The position numbers and the translations under genes were made by a program. From Streptomyces globisporus (lineage in GTDB: Bacteria > Actinomycetota > Actinomycetes > Streptomycetales > Streptomycetaceae): 64,000 nt of DNA. The notes under the pieces were generated by a model. That model was not told where the DNA came from and made no database searches. It saw only the letters and a list, made by a program, of their open reading frames with translations. Position 1 is the first letter of the stretch, and each line of letters starts with the position of its first letter. The stretch is taken from the NCBI RefSeq assembly GCF_003501885.1, contig NZ_QWFA01000002.1, positions 47,559 to 111,558 of the forward strand, read 5' to 3'. Below, in pieces: positions 52,215 to 61,234 of this stretch.

Positions 52215-52248
52215 CCGACTCCCGCACACGGTGCTGCGCGGGAGTCGG
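52215..52248. terminator. strong hairpin terminator at the right edge of the lanthipeptide cluster
   Basis: CCGACTCCCGC (52215-52225) pairs perfectly with GCGGGAGTCGG (52238-52248) around a 12-nt loop. Outer GGGG/CCCC bases can extend it through a gap. It lies between convergent genes and can serve both strands. Confidence 0.8.
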
Positions 52249-52327
52249 GTAGGCCCCCGAACAACTGAGTGTCCAAACCCTGTGGCCGAGCAGGCCCGAC
52301 TACCTGGCGGCCGCCACTCCGATCACC

Positions 52328-54253
52328 TCACCCCCTCCGGTACAGCCCCTCGATCTCCCCCGAGAAGTCCCGCGCGATCGCGTCCCGCTTCAGCTTCAGC
52401 GACGGCGTCAAGTGGCCGTTCTCCTCCGTGAAGTCCACCGGAAGCACCGTGAACTTGCGGATCGACTCGGCACGGGACACCAGGCGGTTCGCCTCGTCCA
52501 CCGCCTTCTGCAAGGACGTGCGCAAATCCTCGTCGTGGACCAGGTCGCGCATCGGTATGTCCTGCTTCTTGGTCATCTGGCGCCAGTGCTGGAGGCCGTC
52601 CGGCTCCAGGGTGATCAGGGCGGTGACGTACGAGCGGTTGTCGCCGACCACCATGCACTGGCTGACCAGGGGGTGGGCGCGCAGCCAGTCCTCCAGGGGG
52701 GCGGGGGTGACGTTCTTGCCGCCCGACGTGATGATGATGTCCTTCTTGCGGCCCGTGATCGTCAGATAGCCGTCCTCGTCCAGCGCGCCCAGGTCGCCCG
52801 TCGGGAACCAGTCGTCCGCCAGCAGCGCCGGGGTCACCTCCGCCCGCTCCCCGTCCCAGTATCCGCGGAACACCTGGCCGCCCTTCAGCAGCACCTCGCC
52901 GTCGTCCGCGATGCGCACCGAGGTGCCGGGCAGCGGCCAACCCACCGTGCCCAGCCGGGGTTTGAGAGGCGGGGTCACCGTGTGGGCGGCCGTGGTCTCG
53001 GTGAGTCCGTAGCCCTCGAAGATGCCGATGCCCGCGCCCTCGTAGAACGACGCGAGGCGCCGGCCCAGCGGGGAGCCGCCGCAGATCACGTACCGGACCT
53101 TGCCGCCCAGCGCCGCCCGGATCCGGCGGTAGACCAGCGGGTCGTACAGGGCGCGGGCCGCACGCAGGCCGAAGCCCGGGCCCGGGCCCGTACCGTGTTC
53201 GGCGGCCTCCACCGCCTTGCCGTAGCGCTGGGCGATCCTCGCCGCGCGGTCGAACGACGAGGCGCGGCCCATCTTCTCCGCCGTCGCCCGGCCCGTGTTG
53301 TAGACCTTCTCCAGGACGTACGGGATGGCCAGCAGGAACGTGGGGCGGAAGCCCGCCAGGTCGGCCAGGAGGTCTTCCGTCTGGATGGACGGGGCGTGGC
53401 CCAGGCGGACCCTCGCCCGCATGCAGCCGATCGCCACCATCCGACCGAAGACATGGGAGAGGGGGAGGAAGAGGAGGGTCGAAGCCGGTTCCTTCGACAC
53501 CGACTTGAAGACCGGGTGGAGGAGCTCGATCGCGTTGTCGACCTCGGCGAAGAAGTTGCCGTGGGTCAGGACACAGCCCTTCGGGCGGCCCGTCGTGCCC
53601 GAGGTGTAGATGAGGGTCGCCGGGCTGTGCGGTTCCAGGGTGGCCCGGCGGGCCGCGACCGCCGCGTCCGGGATGTCCTTGCCGAGGGACTTCAGGTGGC
53701 CGATCGCCCCCGTGTCGAACTGCCACAGGTGCGCCAGGTCGCCGAGCTGCTTGCGCTCCTGGCTGATCAGGCGGCCCTGCTCCTTCGTCTCCACCGCACA
53801 CGCCACCGCGCCCGAGTTCTGGAGGATCCAGCGGGCCTGGAACGCGGACGAGGTCGGGTAGATCGGGACCGTCACCAGGCCCGCCGCCCACGCCGCGAAG
53901 TCCAGCAGCGTCCACTCGTACGTGGTCCGGGCCATGATCGCGACCCGGTCCCCCGCCCGCAGCCCCTCCGCCATCAGGCCCTTCGCCACCGCCAGCACCT
54001 CGGCGGCGAACTCGGCGGCGCTCACGTCCTGCCACGCGCCCTCGGCGTCCTTACGGCTGAGGACCAACTCCCCGGGCGCCTCCCGGGCGTTGTCGAACGG
54101 GATCTCTGCCAGCGAGCCGCGCTCCACGACCGGCGCGAACTTCGGTACGGAGACCTCCTGGACCCGGCCGTCCGGGCCGCGCTTCTTCGTCGGCTCGATC
54201 AGGACGGGCTGCGAAACAGCGGATGCGGATACGGCGGAAGGTGGCGTTGACAC
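52328..54253 (-). CDS. long-chain acyl-CoA ligase (AMP-binding)
   Basis: A 641-residue adenylate-forming enzyme. Motifs: IYTSGTTGRPKGCVLTHGN (phosphate loop), GYGLTETTAAHT, WFPTGDLGALDEDGYLTITGRKKDIIITSGGKN (hinge and A8), and the C-terminal catalytic lysine in LTPSLKLKRD. It activates fatty acids to acyl-CoA in the cytoplasm. The GTG at 54253 has GAGGAG upstream. It lies 118 bp after the thiolase gene in the same direction and forms a fatty-acid module with the divergent genes. Confidence 0.92.
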   Translation of the reverse strand: MSTPPSAVSASAVSQPVLIEPTKKRGPDGRVQEVSVPKFAPVVERGSLAEIPFDNAREAPGELVLSRKDAEGAWQDVSAAEFAAEVLAVAKGLMAEGLRAGDRVAIMARTTYEWTLLDFAAWAAGLVTVPIYPTSSAFQARWILQNSGAVACAVETKEQGRLISQERKQLGDLAHLWQFDTGAIGHLKSLGKDIPDAAVAARRATLEPHSPATLIYTSGTTGRPKGCVLTHGNFFAEVDNAIELLHPVFKSVSKEPASTLLFLPLSHVFGRMVAIGCMRARVRLGHAPSIQTEDLLADLAGFRPTFLLAIPYVLEKVYNTGRATAEKMGRASSFDRAARIAQRYGKAVEAAEHGTGPGPGFGLRAARALYDPLVYRRIRAALGGKVRYVICGGSPLGRRLASFYEGAGIGIFEGYGLTETTAAHTVTPPLKPRLGTVGWPLPGTSVRIADDGEVLLKGGQVFRGYWDGERAEVTPALLADDWFPTGDLGALDEDGYLTITGRKKDIIITSGGKNVTPAPLEDWLRAHPLVSQCMVVGDNRSYVTALITLEPDGLQHWRQMTKKQDIPMRDLVHDEDLRTSLQKAVDEANRLVSRAESIRKFTVLPVDFTEENGHLTPSLKLKRDAIARDFSGEIEGLYRRG

Positions 54254-54372
54254 GTGCGGCTCCTCGGTTCGGGGGTCGGGCGGGTCGGTTCGCCGGGTCG
54301 TCCGTCCGGCAGGGGAAAGCAGGGAACAGCGGGGAAGGGCAGGAACAACAGGGACGGCAAGGAACTACCCGG

Positions 54373-55668
54373 TCACGGGCGCTCCAGGATCGCCGTCACT
54401 CCCTGCCCGCCCGCCGCGCAGATCGAGATCAGGCCCCGGCCCGGGCCTTCCCGCTCCGCCAGCAGCTTCGCCAGCGTCGCCACGATCCGGGCGCCCGTCG
54501 CGGCGAACGGGTGGCCGGTCGCCAGGGAGGAGCCGGCCACGTTCAGGCGGGTGCGGTCCACCGGGGCGAGGCCCTGCTCCTCCCAAGCGGCGAGGGTCGC
54601 CAGCACCTGGGAGGCGAACGCCTCGTGGATCTCGTACAGGTCGAAGTCCTCGATGCCCAGGCCGGCCCGCTCCAGCAGGCGCGGCACCGCGTAGGCCGGG
54701 GCCATGAGGAGGCCTTCGTCGCCGTCCACGTAGTCGACCGCGCCCGTCTCGTACAGGGAGAGGTACGCCAGCGGTTCCAGGTCCCGGTCCCGCGCCCACT
54801 CCTCGCTCGCCAGCAGGACCGTCGCCGCCCCGTCCGTCAGCGGCGTCGAATTGCCCGCCGTCATGGTCGGGTTGGGGTCGGAGGTGCCGAACACCGGCTT
54901 CAGGCGCGCCAGTTTCCCGGCCGTCGAGTCCGGGCGCAGGTTCTGGTCGCGGTCCAGGCCGCGGTACGGGACCACCAGGTCGTCCAGGAAGCCGCGTTCG
55001 TACGCGGCGGCCAGGCGCTGGTGGCTCGTGGCGGCCAGCAGGTCCTGGTCCTCGCGGGTGACCGCCCAGCGGCGGGCCGTGACGGCGGCATGGTCGCCCA
55101 TCGACAGGCCGGTGCGGGGTTCGGCGTTGCGGGGGATGTCCGGGACGAGGTGGCGGGGGCGTACGGCGGAGAGCGCTGCGAGGCGGGCGCCCGTCGTCTT
55201 CGCGCGGCGGGCGGCGAGCAGGATGCGGCGCAGGTCGTCGTTGACGCCGAGCGGGGCGTCGCTCGTGGTGTCGGAGCCGCCCGCGACAGCCGAGTCGACG
55301 GACCCGAGCGCGATCTGGTTCGCGGCGGCGATGACCGCCTGGAGGCCGGTGCCACAGGCCTGTTGGATGTCGTACGCCGGGGTACGAGGGTCGAGGGCGG
55401 AGCCGAGGACCGTCTCCCTCGCCAGGTTGAAGTCGCGGCTGTGCTTGAGGACCGCGCCCGCGACGAACGCCCCGACCCGGTCGCCGGCCAGGCCGTACCG
55501 CTCGACCAGGCCGTTCAGCGCGGCCGTCAGCAGGTCCTGGTTGGAGGCGGTCGCGTACGGGCCGTCGGAGCGGGCGAAGGGGGTGCGGCTGCCGCCGAGC
55601 ACCGCGACGCGGCGCGGCTGGGGCAGGGAGAGCGGCACGAACGGGCCCTGGCGCGTCATCGTGACCAT
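54373..55668 (-). CDS. acetyl-CoA C-acyltransferase (FadI/FadA-type thiolase)
   Basis: A 431-residue thiolase. The nucleophile cysteine is in DIQQACGTGLQAV, the catalytic histidine in NVAGSSLATGHPFAATGAR, and the second cysteine in LISICAAGGQGVTA. It cleaves 3-ketoacyl-CoA in beta-oxidation, or condenses acyl-CoAs. GAGACGAG precedes the ATG. The promoter region contains a 14-bp palindrome shared with the divergent FabG-like gene. Confidence 0.9.
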   Translation of the reverse strand: MVTMTRQGPFVPLSLPQPRRVAVLGGSRTPFARSDGPYATASNQDLLTAALNGLVERYGLAGDRVGAFVAGAVLKHSRDFNLARETVLGSALDPRTPAYDIQQACGTGLQAVIAAANQIALGSVDSAVAGGSDTTSDAPLGVNDDLRRILLAARRAKTTGARLAALSAVRPRHLVPDIPRNAEPRTGLSMGDHAAVTARRWAVTREDQDLLAATSHQRLAAAYERGFLDDLVVPYRGLDRDQNLRPDSTAGKLARLKPVFGTSDPNPTMTAGNSTPLTDGAATVLLASEEWARDRDLEPLAYLSLYETGAVDYVDGDEGLLMAPAYAVPRLLERAGLGIEDFDLYEIHEAFASQVLATLAAWEEQGLAPVDRTRLNVAGSSLATGHPFAATGARIVATLAKLLAEREGPGRGLISICAAGGQGVTAILERP

Positions 55669-55726
55669 CTCGTCTCGGTCGGTCCGGGATTGTTCATCTC
55701 GACCAGCTCCTGACTCTTCAGTAACC

Positions 55727-55740
55727 TTACTCCAGAGTAA
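55727..55740. promoter_or_regulatory. TTACTCCAGAGTAA palindrome between divergent fatty-acid genes
   Basis: A perfect 6-2-6 inverted repeat (TTACTC/GAGTAA) lying 59 bp from the thiolase start and 28 bp from the FabG-like start. The position and length suit a TetR-family fatty-acid repressor controlling both directions. The regulator is not identifiable; the TetR gene at 63316 is one candidate among many. Confidence 0.7.
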
Positions 55741-55768
55741 ATCTACGACCGAGCAGGGAGTCAGGACA

Positions 55769-57091
55769 ATGGCCGATCGCTATCTGCACCTCACCGGCAC
55801 AGCACCCGGCCGCTTCCTCACCCGGCGGCTCGGCCTGCCGCAGCCCGCCCCGTTGCGCCGCTGGAGCCTTCAGACCCCGCGCCTGGACGGGCCGCTGCTG
55901 CATCTGACCGCCGGGGACTCCGCGATCACGGACGAACTGGCGAAGGCGCTGGCCGCGACCGGTCTGACGGTCGACGCCCAGGCCGCTCGGCCGGCCGGGA
56001 TCGTGCTGGACGCCACCGGGGTCACCTCCGCGCGGGGTCTCGCCGAGGTCCACGCGGCCCTGCATCCTGTTGTACGGTCGCAGGCTCCCGGTGGCCGGAT
56101 CGTCGTCATCGGCACGCCCCCGTCCCCCGAGGACCACCATCAGGCCGCTGCCCAGCAGGCGCTGGAGGGTTTCGTCAGGTCGCTGGGGAAGGAGATCGGG
56201 TGCGGCTCCACCGCTCAGCTCCTGCGGATTCCGGCCGGGGCCGCGCCGGGGGCCGCCGAGTCCACCCTCCGCTTCCTGCTCTCCCCCCGGTCCGCCTACG
56301 TCAGCGGCCAGGTGATCGAGCTGACCACCGCCGCCCCGGGCCCCGTGGCCGACCAGCACGCCCCGCTCGCCGGCCGCACCGCCCTGGTCACCGGCGCGGC
56401 GCGGGGCATCGGCGCTTCCGTCGCCTCGGTGCTGGCCCGCGACGGGGCGCACGTGATCGTGCTGGACGTCCCCCGGGCCCAGGACGACCTGGTGCGCACC
56501 GCCGACCGGCTCGGGGCCTCCGCGCTGCCGCTGGACATCACCGCACCCGACGCCGCGGCCCGCATCGCCGCCGCCGCACCGGACGGGCTCGACGTCCTCG
56601 TCCACAACGCGGGCATCACCCGCGACCGCCGCCTCGCCAACATGCCGGCCGACCGCTGGGCCCAGGTCATCGACGTCAACCTCGACAGCGTGCTCCGCAC
56701 CACCGACGAACTCCTCACCTCGGGCACCCTCAACCGGGGCGGCCGGGTCGTCGCCACCGCCTCCATCGCGGGCATCGCGGGCAACAACGGCCAGACCAAC
56801 TACGCGGCCAGCAAGGCCGGTGTCATCGGCCTCGTCCGCTCGCTCGGGCCGCGCGCCGCCGCCGAACACGGCGTCACGGTCAACGCGGTGGCCCCCGGGT
56901 TCATCGAGACGAAGATGACCGCCGCCGTGCCGCTGTTCATCCGCGAGGCGGGCCGCCGCATGAACTCCCTTTCCCAGGGCGGGCTTCCGGTGGACGTCGC
57001 CGAGGCCGTCGCCTGGTTCGCGCAGCCCGGTTCCGCCGCCGTCAACGGCCAGGTGCTGCGCGTCTGCGGCCAGAGCCTGCTGGGGGCGTGA
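55769..57091 (+). CDS. fabG: long-form 3-oxoacyl-ACP reductase (FabG4-like)
   Basis: A 440-residue SDR with an extra N-terminal flavodoxin-like domain of about 200 residues, the high-molecular-weight FabG architecture. The C-terminal SDR has LVTGAARGIGASVA, LVHNAGITRDRRLANM, the catalytic serine in ATASIAGIAGN, YAASK and VAPGFIETKM. It reduces or oxidises 3-keto/3-hydroxy acyl thioesters. Six bases separate its stop from the MaoC gene, so the two act together. GGGAGTCAGGACA precedes the ATG. Confidence 0.9.
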   Translation: MADRYLHLTGTAPGRFLTRRLGLPQPAPLRRWSLQTPRLDGPLLHLTAGDSAITDELAKALAATGLTVDAQAARPAGIVLDATGVTSARGLAEVHAALHPVVRSQAPGGRIVVIGTPPSPEDHHQAAAQQALEGFVRSLGKEIGCGSTAQLLRIPAGAAPGAAESTLRFLLSPRSAYVSGQVIELTTAAPGPVADQHAPLAGRTALVTGAARGIGASVASVLARDGAHVIVLDVPRAQDDLVRTADRLGASALPLDITAPDAAARIAAAAPDGLDVLVHNAGITRDRRLANMPADRWAQVIDVNLDSVLRTTDELLTSGTLNRGGRVVATASIAGIAGNNGQTNYAASKAGVIGLVRSLGPRAAAEHGVTVNAVAPGFIETKMTAAVPLFIREAGRRMNSLSQGGLPVDVAEAVAWFAQPGSAAVNGQVLRVCGQSLLGA

Positions 57092-57097
57092 TCACCG

Positions 57098-57943
57098 GTG
57101 ACCTCACTCAGCGCCTCGCTCGTGCGCGGGGCCCTCACCTCACCGTTCAAGCGCGCCGGCCGGCCGGACGCCGCCCTGCCCCCGGACCGCCCGACCCGCC
57201 CGGCCGCGCCCGTCGCACCCGGGCCGCTCGCGGCGTACGGGAGGATCTGCGGGTTCGCGGAGTCCGGCCCGCTGCCGCTGACGTATCCGCACGTGCTGGC
57301 CTTCCCGCTCACCATGCGGCTGATGACCGGGCGCACCTTCCCGCTGCCGGTCCTCGGGCTCGTCCACACCTGGATCGAGATCACCCCGCACCGGGCCGTG
57401 CAGCCTTTCGAGCCGCTCGAACTGGCCGTGTACGCCGATGGGTTGACCCCGCACCGGCGGGGCACCGAGGTCACGATGGTGACCGAGGCACGGGTGGACG
57501 GGGAGCCGGTGTGGGAGTCCCGCAGCGGCTATCTGTCCCGGCACGCGACGACGGATGCGGCAGCCTCACCCCTCACGGCTTCGGCCCCGGACGCCGTCGG
57601 CGATCTGCCCGCCGTCGCCGAATGGCGGCTGCCCGGTGACCTCGGGCGGCGCTACGGGTCGATCTCCGGGGACCGCAACCCGATCCACCTCCACCCGCTG
57701 ACCGCCCGGCTGTTCGGCTTCCCCCGGGCCATCGCGCACGGCATGTGGACGGCCGCCCGCTGCCTGGCGGAGAGCGCGACCGGGGAGGCGCCCGAGCTCA
57801 GTTCCGTACGGGTCGAGTTCAAGGCCCCCGTCCTGCTGCCCGCAACCGTGACGTACGCCGCCGACGCCGCCGGCCACACCTTCGCGCTGCGCGGGGCGAA
57901 GGGGCGCGTGCACCTGGTGGGGACGGTGGCCCGAACGGCGTAG
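57098..57943 (+). CDS. MaoC-like acyl dehydratase (hydratase 2 family)
   Basis: A 281-residue double hot-dog protein. The C-terminal half has the hydratase-2 motif RYGSISGDRNPIHLHPLTARLFGFPRAIAHGMW, with the catalytic Asp and His. The N-terminal half (PLTYPHVLAFPLTMRLM) lacks it, as expected for this class. It interconverts enoyl- and 3-hydroxyacyl thioesters next to the FabG-like enzyme. Similar pairs occur in mycolic-acid and streptomycete fatty-acid metabolism. GTG start. Confidence 0.88.
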   Translation: MTSLSASLVRGALTSPFKRAGRPDAALPPDRPTRPAAPVAPGPLAAYGRICGFAESGPLPLTYPHVLAFPLTMRLMTGRTFPLPVLGLVHTWIEITPHRAVQPFEPLELAVYADGLTPHRRGTEVTMVTEARVDGEPVWESRSGYLSRHATTDAAASPLTASAPDAVGDLPAVAEWRLPGDLGRRYGSISGDRNPIHLHPLTARLFGFPRAIAHGMWTAARCLAESATGEAPELSSVRVEFKAPVLLPATVTYAADAAGHTFALRGAKGRVHLVGTVARTA

Positions 57944-58077
57944 GCGTCACTGCTTCCCGAGCACCGCCTCCCGGGGCGCGCATGTGACACTCCCCTGTGG
58001 GCTCCCGCCCACTCCGGCCGGCCGTGACCGACGCCGACCGGTGGACACATGCACGAGAAAGCAGGGCGGTACCGGTG

Positions 58078-59271
58078 GAGAGACCCAGCGCGGTCGAGCG
58101 CGCACTGCGTGAGGCCGCGCCCCACGAGATCTTCGACGTGGTCCGATCGGTGATCGAGCGCCGCCACCGGGCCCACACGGTGGACCTGCTGCTCGCCGAC
58201 TACGCGATGACCCGGCTGCAGCCCGTCGGCGTCCTTCCGGACACCCGCACCCCGGTCCCGGTGCACGACAGCGCGCCCGGTCGCGCCTTCGGCGCGCAGG
58301 CTCCGCACTGCGTACGGGACACCTCGGCCGCCACGGTGACGGCCCACCTCCCGGTCAGCGTCCGGGGAGACCGGCTGGGCGTCCTCAGCGTCACGCTGGC
58401 GACGGACGAGGACGGCGGACCGACAGCCGAGGTCCTGTCGGATCTCCAGGAGTGCGCCGACGCCCTGGCGCACGAGGTGGTCGTGGCAGAGCGGGACACC
58501 GACCTCTTCCTGCAGGCCCGGCGCGCGGAACGGCTCACCCTTGCCGCCGAGATGCAGTGGCAGCTCCTGCCCGGCCGCTCGTGCGCGCGCCCGGAGTACA
58601 GCCTGGGCGCGCAGTTGGAGCCCGCCTACGCCATCTTCGGCGACAGCTTCGACTGGTCGGCCTCGGCCGACGACCTGTACGTGACCGTCAGCAACGGCAT
58701 GGGGGAGGGCATCCACGCCGCCCTGCTGACGAACCTCTGCGTCAACGCCCTGCGCAACGCCCGCCGCGCCGGCCTCAGCCTGAGCGACCAGGCGTACCTG
58801 GCCGACCAGGCGGTGTACGGGCAGCACCGCGGGGACCAGTACCTGTCCACCCTGCTCTTCCGCTTCCACCTCCCGACCGGGGAGGTGGAAGTCATCGACG
58901 CCGGATCACCCCGGGTGTGGCGGGTGCGCGACGGGGTCGTGGAGCAGATCGCGTTCGAGGCGCAGATGCCCCTGGGCATGTTCGAGGACACCGACTACGT
59001 CGCGCAGCGCTTCCAGGTCGAGCCCGGTGACCGGCTGCTGTTCATCAGCGACGGTGTCTACGACGCCCTGTCCCCGGCCGGCGAGAAGTACAGCCTCCGA
59101 GCGCTGGCCGCCTCGATCAACAGCACGCGGCTGCTGCCCGCGCCGCAGGTGCCGAGGGTGATGCTCCAGGAACTTCTGGGCCACCGGGGTTCGGGGCCGG
59201 CGGCGGACGACTCGCTCGTGATGTGCCTGGACTGGTACGGCCGCGAGGCGTCCGATCCGGCGGGGCCGTGA
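58078..59271 (+). CDS. SpoIIE-type PP2C phosphatase with N-terminal GAF-like domain, atypical active site
   Basis: About 397 residues from GTG 58078; earlier GTGs at 57997 and 58024 lack ribosome binding sites. The first 160 residues form a GAF-like domain, then AAEMQWQLLP leads into the PP2C fold: FGDSFDWSASADDLYVTVSNGMGEGIHAALLTN, DRLLFISDGVYDALSPAG and AADDSLVMCLDW. In usual SpoIIE phosphatases the second block is GDVxGHG; here it is SNGMGEG, so one metal-binding aspartate is absent. It may be weakly active or act as a binding partner. Confidence 0.82.
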   Translation, partial: ERPSAVERALREAAPHEIFDVVRSVIERRHRAHTVDLLLADYAMTRLQPVGVLPDTRTPVPVHDSAPGRAFGAQAPHCVRDTSAATVTAHLPVSVRGDRLGVLSVTLATDEDGGPTAEVLSDLQECADALAHEVVVAERDTDLFLQARRAERLTLAAEMQWQLLPGRSCARPEYSLGAQLEPAYAIFGDSFDWSASADDLYVTVSNGMGEGIHAALLTNLCVNALRNARRAGLSLSDQAYLADQAVYGQHRGDQYLSTLLFRFHLPTGEVEVIDAGSPRVWRVRDGVVEQIAFEAQMPLGMFEDTDYVAQRFQVEPGDRLLFISDGVYDALSPAGEKYSLRALAASINSTRLLPAPQVPRVMLQELLGHRGSGPAADDSLVMCLDWYGREASDPAGP

Positions 59272-59315
59272 CGGCGGGCGTCTGATCCGGCCGGGCCGGT
59301 GAACCGCCGATCCCG

Positions 59316-59463
59316 GGGCCGGCCGTCGGCCGCGCCCGGTCGATGTGTGACCGCCAGGTGAAGACTCTGCGACCTTCTGCCCGGGCATCGACCGGGCCGG
59401 CCGTCGGCCGCGCCCGGTCGATGTGTGACCGCCAGGTGAAGACTCTGCGACCTTCTGCCCGGG
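59316..59463. repeat. 78-bp tandem duplication between two phosphatase genes
   Basis: A 70-bp identical block occurs at 59316-59385 and 59394-59463, a period of 78 bp. Each block contains GGCCGTCGGCCGCGCCCGG then CGATGTGTGACCGCCAGGTG and the stretch AAGACTCTGCGACCTTCTGC. The remainder of the 307-bp gap has no gene. Perfect identity means the duplication is recent or under selection. Confidence 0.92.
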
Positions 59464-59578
59464 GGAGCCCGCACAGGAGGGGGCCGGGTTGTCAGGCGAG
59501 CATGTCGTGGGCGAAGGTTGCCTGAAGGCAATCGTCTAGTTGATGAGGTGAGGGGTTCGCCCAGCGGGCCCTCGGCAT

Positions 59579-61234
59579 GTGGCTTTCCCCCAAGCGCGAA
59601 CCCGCACGGACACGCGTCCCGACTTCCCGTGGGGCCGGGCACCGTACCCGGTGCTGATCGCCGACGTCCAGGGCATCGTGGCACGGTGCAACGACGCGGC
59701 CGAGGCCCTGCTGCCCGCCGCGACCCCCGGGACGCCCCTGGCGGACGTGGTGCCGGACTGGCTCCGCGACGCGCACGTGGGGCTGAACTCCTCCGGCGCG
59801 CGCGACGCGCCGGAGGCCGGGCGGGCTGCCGCCGGCGACATCGACGGCCGGTACTTCGAGGCGCACCCCACGGTCCGGGACGACGGATCCGTCGCCTGGT
59901 GGCTGGTGGACGACACCGACCACCGGCTCGTCCGTGAGGCGCTGCGCATGGAGAGGGAGCTCAGCGCGTTCCTCGCGAAGGCGTCCAGCGTTCTGCTGTC
60001 CTCCCTCAACCTGGAGCGCTGCATGGACGTCACGGCGCAGATGGCCACCGAGAGCCTCGCCGACGCGGCTCTCGTGATCGCGCCGGCGCGCGGCCATCGG
60101 CTGCCCGTGGTCACCTGCCTACGCGGCGGGACTCCCGAGACGGCCACCGTGACGGTGAACCCCGACGCGGTGCCGGGACTGGGAGAGGCGCTGCGAGGGT
60201 TCCCGCCGGTTCCCTCCCGGTGGATGGACCCGGGCGGGGCCCCCGCGTGGATGAAGCCCGAGGGCATGGGGCCCATCGGCTCGATCGTGATCACCCCCCT
60301 GCCCGGGCACGGGGTCCCGGCCGGAGCGCTCGTCCTGCTGCGCAGGGCGGAGGCAGCCGCCTTCAGCGAGGAGGAAGAGGTCTTCGCCCGGCTGTTCGCC
60401 GCCCGCGCGGGTGCCGGGATGTCGGCGGCCCGGCTGTACGCGGAGCAGAGCTCGATCAGCGAGCTGCTGATGCGGGAACTCCTGCCCCCCGCCCTGCACC
60501 AGATCTCCGGAGTGGATTTCGCCGGCGGCTACCGGCCCTCGGCCGACCACGAACGGATCGGGGGCGACTTCTACGACGTCCACCCCGCGACCGTCGAGGG
60601 CGATGCGTCCCTGGTGCTGCTCGGGGACGTGTGCGGCAAGGGGCTGGAAGCCGCCGTGCTGACCGGCCGGATCCGCAACACCCTGCACGCGCTGCTTCCT
60701 TTCGCCGACGACCACCAGCGGATGCTCAACCTGCTGAACACCTCGATGCTCAGCTCCCACCACACCCGCTTCGCGACCATGGTCCTGGCCTCCGCCGTAC
60801 GGCGCGGCAGCGCGGTGGACCTCAAGCTCACCAGCGGCGGACACCCCCGCCCGCTGATCGTCCGCGCCGACGGCACGGTCGAGGAGGCCGACACCCAGGG
60901 CGCCCTGATCGGGGTCATCCCCGCCATCGCCTCCACCACCATCACCACGTCCCTGGCCCCCGGGGAGTCATGCGTCCTGTACACCGACGGCATCACCGAG
61001 GCCAAGGGCGGGCCGATGGGTGGCGACCTGTTCGGGGAGGAGCGGCTCAAGCGCGCCCTCTCCGGCTGTGCGGGCATGCCCGCCGAGGGGATCGTGGAGC
61101 ACGTGCAGATGCTGGCCTCCCAGTGGCTGGGCGACGGTTCGCACGACGACATGGCCGTCGTCGTGATCTCCGCGCCCCGCACCCACCACCTGAGCGCGGT
61201 GAACGGGCACACCCGGGGCAGGTACACCGCATGA
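59579..61234 (+). CDS. PAS-GAF-PP2C (RsbU/SpoIIE-type) phosphatase
   Basis: A 551-residue protein with a PAS domain (PYPVLIADVQGIVARCNDAAEALL), a GAF domain (about 125-285) and a complete PP2C domain: RIGGDFYDV, LLGDVCGKGLEAAVLTGRIRNTL, VLYTDGITEAKGG and GSHDDMAVVVI keep all metal-binding aspartates. It should dephosphorylate STAS anti-sigma antagonists in partner switching. The STAS gene two positions downstream is a natural substrate. GTG 59579 has no strong ribosome binding site; a later start is possible. ATGA overlap couples it to the B12-binding protein gene. Confidence 0.9.
   Translation: MAFPQARTRTDTRPDFPWGRAPYPVLIADVQGIVARCNDAAEALLPAATPGTPLADVVPDWLRDAHVGLNSSGARDAPEAGRAAAGDIDGRYFEAHPTVRDDGSVAWWLVDDTDHRLVREALRMERELSAFLAKASSVLLSSLNLERCMDVTAQMATESLADAALVIAPARGHRLPVVTCLRGGTPETATVTVNPDAVPGLGEALRGFPPVPSRWMDPGGAPAWMKPEGMGPIGSIVITPLPGHGVPAGALVLLRRAEAAAFSEEEEVFARLFAARAGAGMSAARLYAEQSSISELLMRELLPPALHQISGVDFAGGYRPSADHERIGGDFYDVHPATVEGDASLVLLGDVCGKGLEAAVLTGRIRNTLHALLPFADDHQRMLNLLNTSMLSSHHTRFATMVLASAVRRGSAVDLKLTSGGHPRPLIVRADGTVEEADTQGALIGVIPAIASTTITTSLAPGESCVLYTDGITEAKGGPMGGDLFGEERLKRALSGCAGMPAEGIVEHVQMLASQWLGDGSHDDMAVVVISAPRTHHLSAVNGHTRGRYTA

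Noticed and set aside
59316..59463. Attachment-site duplication flanking a mobile element
   Set aside because: The two copies are only 8 bp apart and no integrase, transposase or tRNA is near, so a simple tandem duplication is the better reading.
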